In this document: positions 1 through 8,611 of the stretch, piece after piece
How the letters are laid out: each line of letters begins with the position of its first letter
Position numbering within the stretch: the stretch's first letter is position 1
Assembly (NCBI GenBank): GCA_017454765.1
Contig: JAFTCJ010000025.1
Location: 62,001-126,000, forward strand
Direction of reading: 5' to 3'
Length of the DNA: 64,000 bases
Origin: Erysipelotrichaceae bacterium
Lineage (GTDB): Bacteria; Bacillota_I; Bacilli_A; Erysipelotrichales; Erysipelotrichaceae
Made by a program: the position numbers and the translations under genes
Notes under the pieces: model-generated
Seen by the model: the letters and a program-made list of their open reading frames with translations, nothing else
Told to the model about the DNA's origin: nothing
The model's database searches: none

Positions 1-837
1 CTCCATTGCCGCAAGTTTCTCTTTCGCTTCCTTCAGCATCTCTGCCCATTCCTCTTTGCTGGGTTTGGAGGAATGCGCTCCGGTCTTTTCGACATAGGTC
101 ACGCCCTTGCCTTTCACGGTATGCAAGATCACGGCGCTCGGCCCTTCCTGTTTCTTTGCCAGTAGGAGGGCATCACAGATCTCATCAACATCGTTTCCGT
201 CTTTGACCTCGATGACGTTCCAGCCGAAGGCATCGAACTTGGCGGCAATGCCCCTGCCGTGGCTCATGACCTCATCGCAGCTGCCGTCCAGCTGTCTTCC
301 GTTCTCATCGATCAGGGCGATCAGATGATCCAGCTTATAATGAGCCGCAAACTGCGCCGCTTCCCAGACCTGACCCTCATCCGCTTCGCCGTCCCCGACA
401 AAGACATAGACATAGCTTTTTATCCCCTGCATCTTGTTTCCCAGCGCCGCTCCGGCAGCTTCAGAGATCCCCTGTCCCAGAGAACCGGTCGTCAGATCCA
501 CGCCTCTGGTGAGACTTCTGTCGGTATGGGATGGGAAATGACTTCGATAGTCATTGAGCGTATACGCCTCTTCGATCGGAAAATAACCCTTCAGACCCAA
601 AGCCGCATACATCGCCGGTCCGGCATGTCCCTTGGACAGGACACACCAGTCTCTGTCTTTCTTCAAAGGATCCTTGGGATCCACATTCAAAACTTCGCCA
701 TAGAGTACTGCCAGTGCATCGGCGATCGACATGGATCCGCCGATATGGCCGTTGCCCCGCGAAGCGATGATCTTCAGTGTCTCCAATCGGATCTTCTGCG
801 CCAGCAGTTTCAGTTCTCTGCTTCTTGTTTCTTCCAT
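1..837 (-). CDS. Transketolase, N-terminal subunit (3' end beyond window)
   Basis: Thiamine-diphosphate-binding half of a split transketolase; 279 residues are present and the reading frame is open to the left edge. The TPP/magnesium motif begins GDGEADEG at residues 148-155, with the paired Asn at 179. GHIGG (30-34), KGHAG (69-73) and GSLGQG (118-123) are the usual active-site loops. Natural length of this subunit is about 270-300 residues, so little is missing. The ATG lies 8 bases after the uxuB stop, so it is the fifth gene of the racemase-kinase-uxuA-uxuB operon; the C-terminal subunit is expected just outside the window. A second, separate split transketolase lies at 56324-58228. Substrate is unknown; the operon suggests a ketose or acid-sugar phosphate rather than housekeeping use. 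Confidence 0.9.
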   Translation of the reverse strand, partial: MEETRSRELKLLAQKIRLETLKIIASRGNGHIGGSMSIADALAVLYGEVLNVDPKDPLKKDRDWCVLSKGHAGPAMYAALGLKGYFPIEEAYTLNDYRSHFPSHTDRSLTRGVDLTTGSLGQGISEAAGAALGNKMQGIKSYVYVFVGDGEADEGQVWEAAQFAAHYKLDHLIALIDENGRQLDGSCDEVMSHGRGIAAKFDAFGWNVIEVKDGNDVDEICDALLLAKKQEGPSAVILHTVKGKGVTYVEKTGAHSSKPSKEEWAEMLKEAKEKLAAME

Positions 838-845
838 TGTGTTAC

Positions 846-2381
846 CTATACATATTTCCGGAGCGTCTTTCTGACAGCTCCCTTTTCCTTCAGCAGCTCA
901 TTGAGATAAGCTGTCACTTTATCTCCAAGATTGTTTTCTTCCAGATCGATGCCGAAGATCCTGTCATTCTTTAAGATCGGCAAAATATCTTTCTTCTCGA
1001 CGGTATCTCCCAGCTGATACTTCGACATCATCGGGACCAGCTGCTCCAGCAGCGGATCGGAAGACAATTCAAATCTATCTCCGTCATCATTGATGCCGGT
1101 CAGATATCTGAGCCATCCCGCAAAGACCAGAGGGATATAAACCAGTTCATTCAGATCTTTTCCCTGTTTCAGATAAGCTTTCAAAGTCTCGCCGAACCTG
1201 ACCGGGATCTTCTGGGAAGTATCCATGGCGATGCGCTGCGGCGCATCGGGCATGAAGGGATTCTTCAGTCTGACTTCGATCACCGTGTCGATGAATTCCT
1301 TCGGATCGATGATCCCCGGGTCAACAACGACCGGAAGACCCTCGTCATAGCCGACGTGTTTTGCGAGCTTACAGAGTTCCTCATCCTTCATCTCCTCGCA
1401 GATCAGATGATGTCCCAGCAGACAGCCGTAGATGGCAAGTGAAGTATGGACCGGATTGAGACAGGTACAGACTTTCATCTTTTCGACCTTGTCGACAGTC
1501 TCCCTGTCCGTGAAGATGACGCCGGTTTTCTCCCAGTCAGGTCTGCCGTTGCGGAAGTCGTCTTCAATGACCAGATACTCGCTTTCCTCCGCATTGACGA
1601 AACAGTTCATATAATAATCCGGATCCAGAGCATCGAGATCCTCGACACCGTCTTCTCTTAAGATCTGCGCCACCTTCTTGTCAGGACGGGGCGTGATCTT
1701 GTCGATCATCGAGATCGGGAAGGATACCTTTTCCTCCAGGTATGTTTCGAAGCCCTCATCGCCCCAGGCATCCGCAAATGTCAGGATGCTTCTTTTTAAG
1801 ACATCGCCGTTGCGGGAACAGTTGTCATGGCTGCTCATAGTCAAAGGACAGGCACCGCTTTGATAACGGTGATACAGCAACGCTGCGATCCTGCCGAGAT
1901 AACTCTGTGCCTCTTCAGGTCTTCTGTTCAGGTCGGGCTCATTTTCTTTGACCCGATAACCCTTTTCGGTGATCGTGAAGGTGACAACCTTCAGGGTAGG
2001 TGCTTCAAAGATCTCTTCCAATCTTTCTTTTTCCTCGATTTTGACACTTTCAGCCACGGAACCGATGACTCTCTTGTCGATGTTTCCGTCAGATCTCAAT
2101 GTGACCGTGATATGCAGATCATCGAAAGCGCGGAAATAGGTGTCGATGTTTTTTGAAGAAGTGCCGCCGACAGCGATGATGCCCTTATCGAGAATGCCTT
2201 CTTCCAGAAGCCTGTCCGCAAAAGCCGCCTGAAAGGCACGGAAAAGATTGCCGCTGCCGAAATGGACCCATTCCGGTTCCTTCCTTGTTTCTTCGATCAT
2301 GGCATCCCTGTCATACTCGAAGACATGATAGCCCTTTTCTTTCCAGAGTTCTTTTTCCTTACAGACACTGATCAGTTTCAT
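846..2381 (-). CDS. uxuB: Mannitol dehydrogenase-family oxidoreductase, probable D-fructuronate reductase (UxuB-like)
   Basis: Polyol-specific long-chain dehydrogenase, 511 residues, predicted to interconvert D-fructuronate and D-mannonate with NAD(H) in the cytoplasm. The N-terminal nucleotide-binding segment reads HFGSGNLFRAF near residue 40. The active-site region reads KVCTCLNPVHTSL: the family Asn-x2-His pair is present, but Lys to Asn is one residue longer than the usual K-x4-N spacing (also kept in the UxaB paralogue at 21327-22802). The start overlaps the uxuA stop (ATGA), giving translational coupling. Position next to uxuA supports the assignment; exact substrate is less sure because a DUF1537 kinase and transketolase share the operon. 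It could act on another hexonate or pentonate. Confidence 0.82.
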   Translation of the reverse strand: MKLISVCKEKELWKEKGYHVFEYDRDAMIEETRKEPEWVHFGSGNLFRAFQAAFADRLLEEGILDKGIIAVGGTSSKNIDTYFRAFDDLHITVTLRSDGNIDKRVIGSVAESVKIEEKERLEEIFEAPTLKVVTFTITEKGYRVKENEPDLNRRPEEAQSYLGRIAALLYHRYQSGACPLTMSSHDNCSRNGDVLKRSILTFADAWGDEGFETYLEEKVSFPISMIDKITPRPDKKVAQILREDGVEDLDALDPDYYMNCFVNAEESEYLVIEDDFRNGRPDWEKTGVIFTDRETVDKVEKMKVCTCLNPVHTSLAIYGCLLGHHLICEEMKDEELCKLAKHVGYDEGLPVVVDPGIIDPKEFIDTVIEVRLKNPFMPDAPQRIAMDTSQKIPVRFGETLKAYLKQGKDLNELVYIPLVFAGWLRYLTGINDDGDRFELSSDPLLEQLVPMMSKYQLGDTVEKKDILPILKNDRIFGIDLEENNLGDKVTAYLNELLKEKGAVRKTLRKYV

Positions 2382-3445
2382 CTCTCACTCTTTTCTATCG
2401 CTTCCCAAAGACCGCAGATATACGCCGCTCCCAAAGCCCTGTCATAAAGGCCGTAGCCTGGCATTGCGACTTCATCCCAGATCATTCTTCCGTGATCAGG
2501 CCTGATCGGTCCTTCAAAGCCGATATCATATAAAGCCTTGACGATCTCATACATGTCGAAGTTTCCGTCAGCCGAAAGATGGGTCGCTTCTTCAAAATCA
2601 TCTTCTGAATTGAACTTCAGATTCCTGACATGGGCGAAATGGATCCTGCCCTTCAGCGATCTGATCATATCGGGAAGATCGTTGTTCAGATTCGTTCCGT
2701 AAGAACCCGAACAGAAGGTGATGCCGTTGTGGGCATCATCGACCATATGCATCATCCGCTGGATGTTTTCCTTGTTGGTGATGATACGGGGAAGTCCGAA
2801 TACGGACCAGGCGGGATCATCGGGATGGATGGCCATCCTGATATCATATTCGTTGCATACCGGCATGATCCTCTCCAGGAAATATTTCAGATTCCCGAAG
2901 AGCTTCTCCTCATCGATATCGCTGTACATCTCAAAGAGCTCTTTGACATGCGCCATCCTCTCCGGCTCCCAGCCGGGCATGACAGTGCCGTTCATCTCGC
3001 CCGAGATCGATTCAAACATCTTTTCCGGAACCAGTCTGTCGACCGCTTCCTGCGTATAAGCCAGGACCGTGGAACCGTCTGGCCTGACTCTGGCCAGTTC
3101 AGTCCTGGTCCAGTCGAATACCGGCATGAAATTGTAACAGACCATGTGGATGTCTTCTTCACCCAGGTTCCTCAACGTCTCGATGTAGTTGTCGATATAA
3201 AGATCCCTGTTGCCCTTGCCGGTCTTGATGTCGTCATGAATGTTGACGGATTCGATGCCGGAAATATGAAGACCGGAAGCTTCCACTTCCTCTTTAAGTG
3301 CTCTGATCTCTTCCCTGGACCAGACTTCTCCGGGCTGCTTGTCATAAAGCGTCGTGATGATTCCCGTCACATATCTGATCTGTCTGATCTGTTTCAGGGT
3401 GACGGTATCGAATTCCGAACCGTACCAGCGCATCGTCATTTCCAT
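2378..3445 (-). CDS. uxuA: D-mannonate dehydratase
   Basis: Predicted to dehydrate D-mannonate to 2-keto-3-deoxygluconate. The protein is 355 residues, normal for UxuA, with the family start MRWYG, the metal-site run AIHPDDP around residue 205, and HFAHVRN later in the TIM barrel. It lies between the DUF1537 kinase and uxuB. Its ribosome site AAGGGAG sits inside the last codons of the kinase gene, 9 bases before the ATG, so translation is probably coupled. With uxuB, uxaC, kdgK and eda elsewhere in the window it completes the glucuronate branch. Nothing in the sequence looks broken. Confidence 0.92.
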   Translation of the reverse strand: MEMTMRWYGSEFDTVTLKQIRQIRYVTGIITTLYDKQPGEVWSREEIRALKEEVEASGLHISGIESVNIHDDIKTGKGNRDLYIDNYIETLRNLGEEDIHMVCYNFMPVFDWTRTELARVRPDGSTVLAYTQEAVDRLVPEKMFESISGEMNGTVMPGWEPERMAHVKELFEMYSDIDEEKLFGNLKYFLERIMPVCNEYDIRMAIHPDDPAWSVFGLPRIITNKENIQRMMHMVDDAHNGITFCSGSYGTNLNNDLPDMIRSLKGRIHFAHVRNLKFNSEDDFEEATHLSADGNFDMYEIVKALYDIGFEGPIRPDHGRMIWDEVAMPGYGLYDRALGAAYICGLWEAIEKSER

Positions 3446-3446
3446 C

Positions 3447-4862
3447 TTATTTCTCTCCCTTCAGGATCAATACCGCATTTTTCAGTGTATCATCATCTCC
3501 GACATTTCCCGGGAATATGATATAGGGAACACCGGGAAAACGTGAATCATCTTCCAGGCTCCAGACCGGAACGCCTGGCTGAATCTGTCCCAGCACAAGT
3601 GCTTCTTTGATCGTTAATCCCTTGACGGCCACATCAGCAGATGTGATGCCGCCTTTGGCGATCACATAGGATGGTCTTGTACCGATCGAAGATACGATCC
3701 TCATTAACGCATCGGAGATGGCCACACTCTTGCGTAACGCTTCTTCCTTGTCGCTTGTCGGGATCAGGACTCTCTCGGTATAGATGACCGGCGTCTTTCC
3801 TTCTGTGATCAGCTTCTCTGATAATGCAATACATCTTGTGATCTCTTCTTCCAGCTGATCGCTTCCTTCATTCACCAGTGAAGATCGGAAAGCAAGAGCC
3901 TCAGTTCCGTCCACCTTGAGCAGTTCATTCAGCTGCAGGTTGGTCTTGTCGGTATGGGAACCGACGACGATCAGACCGCCGTTTTCATTTTCTTCCCTGA
4001 TCATGTCTTTCTTTTTCAGCAGAGGCTGATCAGAGATGCCTTCCAGGCATTTGACGAAACTTGCGGCCGTGCGGAAACAGTAGATCTTTCCTTTCTTCAA
4101 AGCCTCATAGACAATGATCGAGAAGATCCTGGCATCGATGTCATCGACGGCATTGACGATGATCCTGGAATCCTGTTTCGCATGGATCAGTTTATCGCTT
4201 AAGGAAGCGATGTCAGCATTTCTGAGCTCTTCCAGAGAGAAACTGATGACATCTTCTTTCCGGTATGCGCCGGATGTTTTCTCTTCTATATACTCCTTCA
4301 GATCGCTGTGACTGTAGCCGAAGGTCTCATCCTTCGCGAATTCTGTTTCCGCGCAGGGGATCAGATCATCTTTGTAGCGCACATAGTGGACATCATCGAT
4401 CGTATAGCGTCCCCCTTCCCGGAAATACGGGAAAAGGATCTGTCCGTCTGCTTTGCCGAAATCTTTTTCCAGCCACTTGGAAAGGATGTCACACTCCAGA
4501 GGATAATGGCCTCTGAGCGTGGAATCGGAGCGGGACAGATAGAGATACTTTCTTCCGGTTTCCTGATAGACACGGGAGACATTTTCACACAGTTCGTTGT
4601 GAAGTTTCTCTGTCTCTTTGACCGAAAGTCCTCTGGAATTGGTGAGGATGAAGAAAAGCTTCTCACTTTCCATCGCCTTCTTTACTGTCTCATAGGACCA
4701 GTCGGTGCAGACACGGATATCGTGAACGCACTGCGTTCCCGTGGGATCGTCATCAAGCACGATGAAAACATGATCATCGTCTCTGACATATTGACGGATG
4801 ATTGCTTGCGCATCGATATCCGGGTAAGGATATTTATGTAATTCTCTGATGTCTTTCTTCAT
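3447..4862 (-). CDS. Four-carbon acid sugar kinase family protein (DUF1537)
   Basis: ATP-dependent kinase of the OtnK/DtnK/LtnK family, 471 residues, typical length. The N-terminal sugar-binding domain carries DDDPTG at residues 37-42 and SRSDSTLRGH at 110-119; the C-terminal nucleotide domain carries AKGGITSADVA about 70 residues before the end. Characterised members phosphorylate C4 acid sugars such as oxo-tetronates; some members are suspected to use longer acid sugars. It starts directly after the racemase-like gene stop and precedes uxuA by one base, so the genes are co-translated. No OtnC/OtnI-type partner is present; the neighbours are UxuA, UxuB and transketolase, an unusual context that leaves the substrate open. 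Confidence 0.88.
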   Translation of the reverse strand: MKKDIRELHKYPYPDIDAQAIIRQYVRDDDHVFIVLDDDPTGTQCVHDIRVCTDWSYETVKKAMESEKLFFILTNSRGLSVKETEKLHNELCENVSRVYQETGRKYLYLSRSDSTLRGHYPLECDILSKWLEKDFGKADGQILFPYFREGGRYTIDDVHYVRYKDDLIPCAETEFAKDETFGYSHSDLKEYIEEKTSGAYRKEDVISFSLEELRNADIASLSDKLIHAKQDSRIIVNAVDDIDARIFSIIVYEALKKGKIYCFRTAASFVKCLEGISDQPLLKKKDMIREENENGGLIVVGSHTDKTNLQLNELLKVDGTEALAFRSSLVNEGSDQLEEEITRCIALSEKLITEGKTPVIYTERVLIPTSDKEEALRKSVAISDALMRIVSSIGTRPSYVIAKGGITSADVAVKGLTIKEALVLGQIQPGVPVWSLEDDSRFPGVPYIIFPGNVGDDDTLKNAVLILKGEK

Positions 4863-5513
4863 CTAAAGACCGAGTTCTTTTTTCACTCTCTCTACGGCAA
4901 GTCTCGGTGAAGTCAGAACCGGCTTCTTTGTCTCTCCAAGTAACGGCAGAATGGCCGTCATCGAACCCTGCGCCAGGACGACGACATCGTTCTCCGCTTC
5001 GGCTTTTCTGATCTCAGAGATGACCAGTTCGTTATGCTTGTCCACATCACCGCTCATCAGAATGTCAAGGGCTCCGTCCACCAGATACTCCGTTACGGTA
5101 ACATCCTTGCCGGCATCCTTTGCTTTGGTCCGGACAAGATTGCAGCTTGGTGCGACAGTCGAAGCGACAGTTGCTACGACACCGATCCTGCTTCCCAGTT
5201 CAACGGCTTTCTCCGCCATCGCCTCGTCGATCTTTAAAGTCTTGCATTCAGCCTGTTTCCTGGCGATATCGAAAGCTTCGCCGACTGAAGAACACTGATT
5301 GAAGATCAGGTCCGGTTTAAGGGTCTTGGCGACCTGCACATAGGCGCACATCCGGGAAATGATGGCCGGAGTGATATGGCCGGCTTTCTTGACTTCATCC
5401 AGCAGGGAATCATCGATGATGTTGACCATTTCAACATCGGGAACGATCTCCTTGAATAACGCTTTGAGATCATTGAGCGAGACAGGGCTCGTATGGATCA
5501 GCACTACTTTCAT
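4863..5513 (-). CDS. Aspartate/glutamate racemase-superfamily protein
   Basis: A 216-residue two-domain protein of the Asp/Glu/hydantoin racemase and arylmalonate decarboxylase superfamily. The first catalytic Cys is visible at C74 in NQCSSVGEA. The second-domain loop, where racemases place the other Cys, reads AQGSMT (181-186) and has no Cys. A true two-base racemase mechanism is therefore doubtful; a one-Cys isomerase or decarboxylase, or a binding role, is more likely. First gene of the operon with the DUF1537 kinase, uxuA, uxuB and transketolase; ribosome site AGGAG lies upstream of the ATG. Function is inferred only at superfamily level. Confidence 0.8.
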   Translation of the reverse strand: MKVVLIHTSPVSLNDLKALFKEIVPDVEMVNIIDDSLLDEVKKAGHITPAIISRMCAYVQVAKTLKPDLIFNQCSSVGEAFDIARKQAECKTLKIDEAMAEKAVELGSRIGVVATVASTVAPSCNLVRTKAKDAGKDVTVTEYLVDGALDILMSGDVDKHNELVISEIRKAEAENDVVVLAQGSMTAILPLLGETKKPVLTSPRLAVERVKKELGL

Positions 5514-5553
5514 GTTTGTTCTCCTTTTTCTTTATTACGGCTGTGAATCGTTG

Positions 5554-5559
5554 TAAAAT
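5554..5559 (+). promoter_or_regulatory. -10 box 6 bases before the small membrane protein ATG
   Basis: TAAAAT followed by exactly six bases and then the ATG at 5566. No Shine-Dalgarno sequence can fit, so transcription would start at or next to the A of the ATG, giving a leaderless mRNA. The same geometry recurs at several other genes in this window. The -35 candidate is weak. Confidence 0.4.
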
Positions 5560-5565
5560 ACAGTT

Positions 5566-5787
5566 ATGGTAAAAACGTTGATCCTCATCAGAGACATCAT
5601 CATGTATATCGGCATGCTGGTGGGACTCTTCCTGATCGGCTATGTCAGAGTATCCTTCTCTTCCAGACAGAAGAAGACTTCTGTTCCTCTGGATTATGAT
5701 GAGAGGGAAAAGAAACTGCGTAAGACCGCGATCATCATCCTGGTGATCACGGTTGCCCTGGCGCTGATCCCGACGAGGTATCTGTAA
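5566..5787 (+). CDS. Small two-helix membrane protein
   Basis: A 73-residue protein with two clear hydrophobic segments (about residues 5-27 and 52-69) separated by a charged loop rich in Arg, Lys, Asp and Glu. It is the only plus-strand gene between two minus-strand operons and ends inside a bidirectional terminator. There is no ribosome site before the ATG; a -10 box six bases upstream suggests leaderless translation. An internal ATG at 5601 is possible but also lacks a ribosome site. I do not recognise a family. Coding status rests on the membrane pattern and the neat placement between the promoter box and the terminator. Confidence 0.6.
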   Translation: MVKTLILIRDIIMYIGMLVGLFLIGYVRVSFSSRQKKTSVPLDYDEREKKLRKTAIIILVITVALALIPTRYL

Positions 5788-5804
5788 AGAAGCAATTGCT
5801 TCTT
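5787..5804. terminator. Bidirectional terminator
   Basis: Perfect 18-base palindrome AAGAAGCAATTGCTTCTT followed by T-rich sequence on the plus strand and preceded by A-rich sequence. It sits between the convergent small membrane protein gene and the GldA-like dehydrogenase gene. Confidence 0.6.
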
Positions 5805-5806
5805 TT

Positions 5807-6868
5807 TTATTTGTAGTCTTCCAGTTCGTCGATCGCTTCTCTCAGCATCTTCTTTGTGACAGGATAAGGAACATGTTCCAGTTCCGGATTGATCACCGCC
5901 GCATCCAGGATGTCGTCAAGCGGATCGCTCTGTTCAAGATCGAGGTCTTTCAGGCAGACAGGAAGAGAAACGGCCTTGTTGAAGTCATAGACTCTTCTGA
6001 GTTCCTCATACTGATGATCCACCAGCAGCTGGATCAGTGTTCCATAGGATACGATCTCACCGTGCAGGTGTTTTCTTTCCATCCATTCCCTCACCGTCAT
6101 GCCGTAGTACAGGGCATGGGCGACAGCGGAATTGTAGGCGGGATCGACACTGAGCGAGACCGATCCGGTCGCGATGATGATCGACTTGATCACATCTTCG
6201 ACTTCTTCCGATACTTTATGATGCTTCACATCCTCATAGGCTTTGACGCCTTTTTCCAGGATGGGTTCATAGCACAGGGCCGATATCGTCCTGCCGTATT
6301 CACTTTCAAAGTCCAGCACATCGTTTTTTGCCGAGAAGACACATTCGACATGTTTGGCCATCGTATCGCCCATACCTGCCCAGAAGTATTCTGATGGGGC
6401 GTTTACGATGATCTGTGGGTCGATGAAACAGTGGACCGGCGCCTGCTTCAGACGGTAGATCTCCTTAAAGGAACCGTCCTCGTTATGCAGGATCGCGATC
6501 TTGGTCACGGCTGCACAGGTCGAAGCGATGCTGGCAACGGTGAAGACCGGTTTGCCCAGCTTGTCTCCGACCGTCTTGGCAACATCCAGGCATTTGCCAC
6601 CGCCGATCGCAATGATCAGGTCGGCTTTCTTCAGATCCTTATCGGCAACGAGTCGGTCTATATTTTCATAGGATGCTTCCTTGCCGTATATCTCGCTGTG
6701 GACGATGTCAAAAGCCTCCAGTTTGCTTAAGAGCTTATCTTTGCTGGCGGCAAACGCCTTCTCGCCGTAGATCAGCGATACTTTCTTTCCGTAAGGTGCA
6801 ATGACATCGGCGATCGCGTCGAAACAGTCGACACCGATACTGTAGCGGGGCAGGTAGTTCTGTTTCAT
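5807..6868 (-). CDS. Iron-containing alcohol dehydrogenase family, glycerol dehydrogenase-like
   Basis: NAD-dependent group III (metal) alcohol dehydrogenase, 353 residues. The nucleotide site reads AIGGGKCLDVAKT near residue 86. Metal ligands typical of GldA are visible in GMGDTMAKHVE, AHALYYG and HLHGE. Family members oxidise glycerol, glycerol-1-phosphate or related polyols; the substrate here is not determined. It follows the PTS/aldolase operon but is separated from it by a terminator at 6931-6954, so it probably has its own promoter or depends on readthrough. The ribosome site is weak (GAGGAAAC). No defect seen. Confidence 0.82.
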   Translation of the reverse strand: MKQNYLPRYSIGVDCFDAIADVIAPYGKKVSLIYGEKAFAASKDKLLSKLEAFDIVHSEIYGKEASYENIDRLVADKDLKKADLIIAIGGGKCLDVAKTVGDKLGKPVFTVASIASTCAAVTKIAILHNEDGSFKEIYRLKQAPVHCFIDPQIIVNAPSEYFWAGMGDTMAKHVECVFSAKNDVLDFESEYGRTISALCYEPILEKGVKAYEDVKHHKVSEEVEDVIKSIIIATGSVSLSVDPAYNSAVAHALYYGMTVREWMERKHLHGEIVSYGTLIQLLVDHQYEELRRVYDFNKAVSLPVCLKDLDLEQSDPLDDILDAAVINPELEHVPYPVTKKMLREAIDELEDYK

Positions 6869-6923
6869 AATCGTTTCCTCTTTATTTCTTCTGTCTTATC
6901 TTCCTTCAGGAAAAACAAGAAAG

Positions 6924-6956
6924 ATAAAACAGGCGGCCTGTGATCAGACCGCCTTT
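6924..6956 (-). terminator. Terminator after the RpiB/LacAB-type gene
   Basis: On the minus strand AGGCGG and CCGCCT (6949-6954 and 6931-6936) pair around a 12-base loop that contains its own short TGATCA palindrome, followed by GTTTTATCTTTC. It closes the fructose-type PTS operon. Confidence 0.65.
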
Positions 6957-6965
6957 CGCATCATC

Positions 6966-7622
6966 TTATAACAGGCTGTCGACGAAGGCTTTCAGTTCGG
7001 GATCTTTGCATCCTTCATTGAAACATGCCAGGAATCTGGGTGTCAGTGATTTTCTGACGATATCCTGATCCATGTCGCTCAATGCCTGTACCAGCGGTTT
7101 GGCGATGGCCTTCTTGACCTCGTCAAGCTTGGCTGCATTTCTGTTCTGTGATTCCTTCCTTCCGGGTTCATTGGGATAGCCCATGCCTTTCGGAGAACCG
7201 AAAGCGACCTTGAAGATGTTCTTGAGGTTGACATCGGCACCCCAGCCGAAACCCTTGGCATAAGGAAGTGACAGTGCATTGCCGTTGTTGATCTGCAGGA
7301 AAAGATAAGCATCGCTTGGTTCGATGCAGTATCCGCAGACGACGCCCGGCATCATGTTGCAGGCCATCAGAGCGCCCTGTCCGGTACCGCAGCCCGTGAC
7401 AACGAAGTCGACTGCACCGGAATTGAGCAGCAATGCTGCCTGAACACCGATATTCAGATAAGTGAGATATCCCGGTTCACCCAACTGCAGCGGAGAATCT
7501 TCCGTGTTCATGCCGGTATTGTATACGGTATGTCCCATCGGCTCGACGATTTCCTTGAGACAGCTGAGAACGATGTCGTTCTTGGCAGACTGTGAAAATT
7601 CATTGATCAATGCGATCTTCAT
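6966..7622 (-). CDS. RpiB/LacA/LacB-family sugar-phosphate isomerase
   Basis: Cytoplasmic aldose-ketose phosphate isomerase family, 218 residues, longer than typical RpiB or LacA/LacB (about 140-170). The core family pattern is present: ALINEFSQSAKND at the start and VVTGCGTGQGALM with the active-site Cys near residue 78. The extra C-terminal part (about residues 150-218) contains a NEPGRKESQNRNAAKL segment. Last gene of the IolC-like kinase, PTS and aldolase operon, 46 bases after the aldolase with a hairpin between them. It probably isomerises the imported sugar phosphate before the kinase and aldolase act. Substrate unknown. Confidence 0.82.
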   Translation of the reverse strand: MKIALINEFSQSAKNDIVLSCLKEIVEPMGHTVYNTGMNTEDSPLQLGEPGYLTYLNIGVQAALLLNSGAVDFVVTGCGTGQGALMACNMMPGVVCGYCIEPSDAYLFLQINNGNALSLPYAKGFGWGADVNLKNIFKVAFGSPKGMGYPNEPGRKESQNRNAAKLDEVKKAIAKPLVQALSDMDQDIVRKSLTPRFLACFNEGCKDPELKAFVDSLL

Positions 7623-7640
7623 ATTTTCTCTCCTTTAAGA

Positions 7641-7663
7641 AAGGCGGTTTTTTACGCCGCCTT
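7641..7663 (-). other. Intra-operon hairpin between aldolase and isomerase genes
   Basis: AAGGCGG and CCGCCTT pair around a 9-base A-rich loop just after the aldolase stop; only TCTT follows on the minus strand. It is too weak for a full terminator and may act as partial terminator or as an mRNA-stabilising stem. Confidence 0.45.
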
Positions 7664-7668
7664 GTTTC

Positions 7669-8553
7669 TTATTCCTTACTGCCGTTATCAGCAGCTTCGA
7701 AGGTATAACGGTCGTTGGACCCGATCAGACGGATATAATCTCTGACAAATTCCTTGACTGCCTTTTCGGCAACCATGCATATGCCCAGATAATCAGTATT
7801 CGGTTCCTCTTCCCATTTTGCCTTCATTGCCTTTTCGGCTGCATGGAAAGCGTCAGTGCAGACGTTGATCTTGTTGATGCCGCCCGCAACTGCCTTCCTG
7901 ATGTTTTCTTCACCGGAACCCGAACCGCCGTGCAGGACAAGCGGCATCTTCAGTGCTGCCTTGAGTTCAGCCAGACGGTTGAAGTCGAGTGTGGGAACAA
8001 AACCCTCAGGATATTTGCCGTGAGCAGTGCCGATCGCAACAGCCAGCGCATCGCAGCCCGTAGCTTTGACAAAGTCTACAGCCTGCTGCACGTTGGTGTA
8101 CATATCAGCGGTTCTGCCGTCACCGGCCGCAGCCTGTCCGACATGGCCGAGTTCAGCCTCGACGCTGATGCCTTTTGCGTGAGCGAGGTCAACAATCATT
8201 TTCGTGCGCTTCACATTCTCTTCGTAAGGAAGAGATGATGCGTCGATCATGACGTTGGAGAAACCTCTCTTGATCGCATCCAGTTCAGCTTCGAGAGAAG
8301 GACCGTGGTCAAGATTCAGACAGACAGGTACATCTGCTCTTTCAGCCATATCCTTGATCATCGGGACCATCTCTGTCGGATGAGCCAGCTTTGCCATCTG
8401 TCCGACACCGAACTGAACGATGATCGGAGAATGCTCTTCATTGGCTGCCTCGATCGCAGCTCTGGCCATTTCCATGTTGACACAGTTGATCGCCATGACA
8501 GCGTAGCCGTCACGGTTCGCATTGTCAAGGATATATTTCATATTTACATACAT
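7669..8553 (-). CDS. Class II (zinc) ketose-bisphosphate aldolase
   Basis: Zinc-dependent aldolase of the FbaA/GatY/IolJ family, 294 residues. Zinc and catalytic residues are seen in NLDHG (D82, H83), AELGHVG (E134), GTAHGKYP (H178) and LHGGSGSG (H208). It splits a ketose bisphosphate or a 2-deoxy-keto acid phosphate into DHAP or malonate semialdehyde plus an aldehyde. An IolC-like kinase in the operon would fit IolJ-type use, but no other inositol gene is present, so tagatose- or fructose-bisphosphate aldolase activity is equally possible. A second start (ATGAAATAT, 12 bases inside) exists; neither has a strong ribosome site. Confidence 0.9.
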   Translation of the reverse strand: MYVNMKYILDNANRDGYAVMAINCVNMEMARAAIEAANEEHSPIIVQFGVGQMAKLAHPTEMVPMIKDMAERADVPVCLNLDHGPSLEAELDAIKRGFSNVMIDASSLPYEENVKRTKMIVDLAHAKGISVEAELGHVGQAAAGDGRTADMYTNVQQAVDFVKATGCDALAVAIGTAHGKYPEGFVPTLDFNRLAELKAALKMPLVLHGGSGSGEENIRKAVAGGINKINVCTDAFHAAEKAMKAKWEEEPNTDYLGICMVAEKAVKEFVRDYIRLIGSNDRYTFEAADNGSKE

Positions 8554-8611
8554 AGTTGAATTCTTTCTATATGAATGTTTTGCTCAATCTAATTCAAGTC
8601 GCGGCAGAATT

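Noticed and set aside
259..909. Open frame on the plus strand opposite the transketolase gene
   Set aside because: The minus-strand transketolase reading is unambiguous and covers the same bases.
2630..3520. Long open frame on the plus strand opposite uxuA
   Set aside because: Antisense shadow of a well-conserved gene, with no family similarity.
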